Shown here piece after piece: positions 4,558 to 6,932 of a stretch of 6,932 nt of DNA (positions are counted from its first letter, which is position 1; every line of letters starts with the position of its first letter). This DNA is from Dehalococcoidia bacterium (GTDB lineage Bacteria; Chloroflexota; Dehalococcoidia; Dehalococcoidales; BS750m-G39): the NCBI GenBank assembly GCA_004375675.1, contig SOKR01000056.1, positions 1 to 6,932 of the forward strand, written 5' to 3'. The notes under the pieces were generated by a model. It made no database searches. It saw nothing but the letters and a program-made list of their open reading frames with translations, and was not told where the DNA came from. The position numbers and the translations under genes were made by a program.

Positions 4558-6018
4558 GTGACTTCACGCTGGAAAGAAATAGTCAAAAAGATAGACGACT
4601 ATCGCTGGGAGATACCGACCAGCTATAAGGAGGGCATGTCGGTGCCCGGTCTCATCTTTTCCAGCGAGTCCATGCTCGACCACATCTTTGAGGAGCACGC
4701 GTTTGAGCAGGTAGCCAACGTGGCTTTTCTGCCCGGCATTGTCCGCTACTCGCTGGCGATGCCCGATATTCACTGGGGCTACGGCTTCCCCATCGGCGGG
4801 GTGGCGGCGACCCGCGTTAAAGACGGGGTGGTATCGCCGGGGGGCGTCGGTTTCGATATTAACTGCGGCGTCAGGCTGGTGCGGACTAATCTTACCGAGG
4901 AGGAGGTAAGAACCAGGATAGAGCCGCTGGTTAACGAGCTTTTCTGCAACATCCCTTCCGGGTTGGGCTCGGAGGGTAAGATAAGAGCCAGCGGGAAGGA
5001 GCTGGACGAGGTCATGGTGATGGGCAGCCGCTGGGCGGTGGAACGGGGCTACGGCCTGCCCGAGGATATTGTCGCCACCGAGGAGTCGGGCTGCATGAAG
5101 GGAGCCAGAGCCGACAAGGTCAGCGCTAAGGCTAAGAAGCGGGGGCTGCCGCAACTGGGGACGCTGGGCTCGGGCAACCACTTTCTGGAGGTGGCGGTGG
5201 TGGATGAGCTTTACGACCGCGATGCCGCCAGGGTGATGGGCATTGAGGATTTGGGGCAGGTGCTCCTCCTGATACACACCGGCTCCCGCGGCTTCGGCCA
5301 CCAGATATGCTCCGACTATGTGGAACTATTGGGGCAGGCGGTGAAAAAGTACGGCATCAACCTGCCCGACCGCCAGCTTGCCTGTGCGCCGGTGGATTCG
5401 CCGGAGGGCAAGGACTACCTGGCGGCGATGGCATCTGCGGCTAACTACGCCTGGACTAACCGCCAGTTTATCCTGCACTGGGCGCGGGAGTCTTTCGCCA
5501 AAGTCTTTAATAAGAGCCAGGCGGAATTGGGGATGAGGCAGATCTACGATGTCTGCCACAACATCGCCAAGATAGAGAACTACGATATCGATGGCAAGAC
5601 GGAGAAGCTTTGCGTCCACCGCAAGGGGGCGACCCGCGCTTTTCCCGCCGGACACCCCGATATTCCCGAAGTCTATCGGGGAATAGGCCAGCCGGTGCTC
5701 ATTCCCGGGGATATGGGGCGTTACTCCTTTGTCGCCCTGGGCACCGAGGCGGCTATGGCCGAGACCTTCGGCTCCACCTGCCACGGCGCGGGCCGGCTAA
5801 AGTCGCGCGGAGCCGCCAAGCGCAGCCTTAAAGGGGCTGATGTCGCCCGCTCGCTGGCGGCAAAGGGTATCACGGTCAAGGCGGGGAGCATGGCTTCGCT
5901 GGCCGAGGAAGCGCCGCAGGCTTATAAAGACGTAAGCGAGGTGGTTGAAATAACTCATCAGGCGGGTATCTCGCTCAAGGTAGCGAAAACTAGACCTATA
6001 GGAGTAATTAAAGGATAG
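4558..6018 (+). CDS. rtcB: RNA-splicing ligase RtcB (3'-phosphate/5'-OH, GTP-dependent)
   Basis: A 486-residue RtcB that joins RNA 2',3'-cyclic phosphate or 3'-phosphate ends to 5'-hydroxyl ends using GTP and Mn2+, through an enzyme-His-GMP intermediate, in RNA repair or tRNA splicing. All residues of the active site known from Pyrococcus RtcB are present: Asp100 and Cys103 in GFDINCGVR, His208 in GSGNHFLEV, His240 in IHTGSRGFGH, His334 in VCHNIA, and the guanylylated His409 in TCHGAGR. The PDIHWGYGFPIGG block (69-81) is also intact. Length equals the family norm, with no intein, a frequent insertion in this family. The GTG start has AGGAG 7 bases upstream. Archease precedes it by 10 bases and cysM follows by 1, so all three are probably on one transcript. 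The natural substrate in this organism cannot be read from the sequence. Confidence 0.97.
   Translation: MTSRWKEIVKKIDDYRWEIPTSYKEGMSVPGLIFSSESMLDHIFEEHAFEQVANVAFLPGIVRYSLAMPDIHWGYGFPIGGVAATRVKDGVVSPGGVGFDINCGVRLVRTNLTEEEVRTRIEPLVNELFCNIPSGLGSEGKIRASGKELDEVMVMGSRWAVERGYGLPEDIVATEESGCMKGARADKVSAKAKKRGLPQLGTLGSGNHFLEVAVVDELYDRDAARVMGIEDLGQVLLLIHTGSRGFGHQICSDYVELLGQAVKKYGINLPDRQLACAPVDSPEGKDYLAAMASAANYAWTNRQFILHWARESFAKVFNKSQAELGMRQIYDVCHNIAKIENYDIDGKTEKLCVHRKGATRAFPAGHPDIPEVYRGIGQPVLIPGDMGRYSFVALGTEAAMAETFGSTCHGAGRLKSRGAAKRSLKGADVARSLAAKGITVKAGSMASLAEEAPQAYKDVSEVVEITHQAGISLKVAKTRPIGVIKG
6011..6015 (+). promoter_or_regulatory. Shine-Dalgarno site inside the 3' end of rtcB
   Basis: AAGGA lies 4 bases before the ATG at 6020 and 7 bases before the ATG at 6023. 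The wider spacing is closer to the optimum, so translation of the cysteine synthase may begin at the second ATG, making it 299 residues. The site lies within the last rtcB codons, implying coupled translation. Confidence 0.55.
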
Positions 6019-6019
6019 A

Positions 6020-6922
6020 ATGATGTATTTTAAAAATATCGTCGACGCTCTGGGACACACCCCACTCATCGAACTGCAAAGGACGAGCCCCACCAAAAAG
6101 GTAAAAATCCTGGTCAAGCTGGAAGGGCAGAACCCGGGCGGTAGCGCCAGTATCAAGGACCGCGTGGCCAAGTACATGATAGAAAAGGCGGAGCAGAGCG
6201 GTGAGCTGACCAGGGATAAGACTATCGTCGAAGCCACCAGCGGTAATACCGGCATCGCACTGGCCTGGCTGGGGCGGCAGAAGGGCTACAAGGTTACCAT
6301 CGTCATGCCCGACAACATGAGTATGGAAAGGCGGCAGCTGCTCAAGATTAACGGCGCCGAGCTTATACTGACCGATGGGGCACTGGGGATGGGGGCGGCG
6401 ATTAGCAAGGCAAGGGAAATGGCGGCTAAAGACAAGAAATACTTTATGCCCGACCAGTTTTCCAATCCGGCCAACCCACTGGCTCACTACGAGACCACCG
6501 CCGTCGAGATACTAGACGATTTCCCCTACGACAGAATCGATGTTCTCGTTGCCGGTCTCGGCACCGGGGGCACTATTATCGGCATCGCCCAGCGGCTAAG
6601 AGAGAAATACCCCAATATCAAGGTCATCGGCTTAGAGCCGCCACCGGGCGATGAAATCCAGGGCTTAAAATGCCTGGGAGAGGCATTGCCGCCTTTCTGG
6701 GACCAGTCCCTTATCACCGAGAAGACGAGGGTTACCAGCCAGCAGGCGGCGGAGGCTACCAGCCAGATGCTGCAGCAGGAAGGCATCTTTACCGGCCTAT
6801 CTTCGGGGGCGGTGGTTTATCAGGCCATTAAGACGGCCAGTGAGATAGGCGAAGGTAATATCGTGGCGGTGCTGGCGGATGCGGGGTGGAAATACCTGAG
6901 CCTGGATATCTGGAATAAGTAG
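6020..6922 (+). CDS. cysM: PLP-dependent cysteine synthase, CysM-like
   Basis: A 300-residue fold-type II PLP enzyme expected to make cysteine from an activated serine (O-acetylserine or O-phosphoserine) and a sulfur donor. Lys46 in ASIKDR is the PLP Schiff-base lysine, TSGNTG (73-78) the substrate-binding loop, GTGGT (181-185) the phosphate cup and Ser261/Ser262 in SSGA face the pyridine nitrogen. MPDNMSMERR (97-106), EGIFTGLSSGAV (254-265) and DAGWKYLS (287-294) are closer to CysM, especially the mycobacterial O-phosphoserine type that takes sulfur from the carrier CysO, than to CysK. By hand alignment, the Arg220 that recognises phosphate in mycobacterial CysM is Lys217 here, and the long C-terminal tail of that enzyme is absent. 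The gene begins 1 base after rtcB. Whether it prefers O-acetyl- or O-phosphoserine, and whether it could be a cystathionine synthase instead, is open. Confidence 0.88.
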   Translation: MMYFKNIVDALGHTPLIELQRTSPTKKVKILVKLEGQNPGGSASIKDRVAKYMIEKAEQSGELTRDKTIVEATSGNTGIALAWLGRQKGYKVTIVMPDNMSMERRQLLKINGAELILTDGALGMGAAISKAREMAAKDKKYFMPDQFSNPANPLAHYETTAVEILDDFPYDRIDVLVAGLGTGGTIIGIAQRLREKYPNIKVIGLEPPPGDEIQGLKCLGEALPPFWDQSLITEKTRVTSQQAAEATSQMLQQEGIFTGLSSGAVVYQAIKTASEIGEGNIVAVLADAGWKYLSLDIWNK

Positions 6923-6932
6923 CTATGGGCAG

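Noticed and set aside
4564..5301. Long open frame of 245 codons on the minus strand inside rtcB
   Set aside because: It lies fully antisense to an unmistakable rtcB, and its translation is rich in His, Pro and Arg with no family resemblance; it is a by-product of GC-rich codon use.
5326..5784. Second antisense open frame inside rtcB (152 codons)
   Set aside because: Antisense to the conserved rtcB active-site region, with low-complexity composition and no ribosome site or motif seen.
4558..6018. Intein or frameshift in rtcB
   Set aside because: Looked for because RtcB often hosts inteins; the frame is continuous, length is normal and all active-site residues are in order.
6008..6487. Antisense open frame of 159 codons across the rtcB-cysM junction
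   Set aside because: It covers two well-supported coding regions on the other strand and resembles no known protein.
6925..6932. ATG two bases after the cysM stop as the start of another gene
   Set aside because: Only eight bases are visible and the upstream purine signal is weak, so it cannot be supported.
1..6932. CRISPR array, tRNA or rRNA gene, insertion sequence, phage genes
   Set aside because: No spaced direct repeats, no cloverleaf or rRNA-like segment, no transposase and no terminal inverted repeats were found; nearly all bases belong to recognisable coding regions.

Overview
The window is a gene-dense bacterial fragment: roughly 95% coding, moderately GC-rich, with sigma70-type TATAAT boxes, clear Shine-Dalgarno sites, and GTG and TTG as well as ATG starts. 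The gene content suggests Chloroflexota, most likely a Dehalococcoidia-like lineage. The pointers are a compact archaeal-type thymidylate synthase, a radical SAM enzyme with a CSHNKCTFC cluster motif, a CysM resembling the actinobacterial form, and two uncharacterised proteins that I recall, without a search, from Dehalococcoidia genomes. This assignment is inference from protein resemblance only.

Layout: (1) Positions 1-395, plus strand, hold the 3' part of a DegV/FakB-type fatty-acid-binding protein cut by the window edge. (2) Positions 397-4033, minus strand, hold a probable five-gene operon. In transcription order it contains a charged helical protein of unknown function, a second unknown protein, a radical SAM enzyme, a compact ThyA-fold thymidylate synthase and a stand-alone B3/B4 (PheT-like) domain protein. 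Gaps are 9, 43, 18 and 12 bases, and several ribosome binding sites overlap the preceding stop codon. (3) Positions 4034-4124 are a divergent promoter region with a plausible sigma70 promoter on each strand. (4) Positions 4125-6922, plus strand, hold a tight operon of archease, RtcB RNA ligase and a CysM-like cysteine synthase, with gaps of 10 and 1 bases. No stretch longer than 91 bases lacks a gene.

How the genes work together: archease and RtcB form a known functional pair (RNA ligation with GTP, archease as activator). The divergent operon ends in a B3/B4 protein whose fold in PheRS is tied to tRNA editing, and it also carries a nucleotide-metabolism enzyme (TS). CysM, placed directly after rtcB, supplies cysteine, probably from an activated serine. 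Shared regulation across the divergent promoters is possible but unproven. The least understood parts are the two unknown proteins heading the minus-strand operon and the chemistry of the radical SAM enzyme beside the archaeal-type TS.
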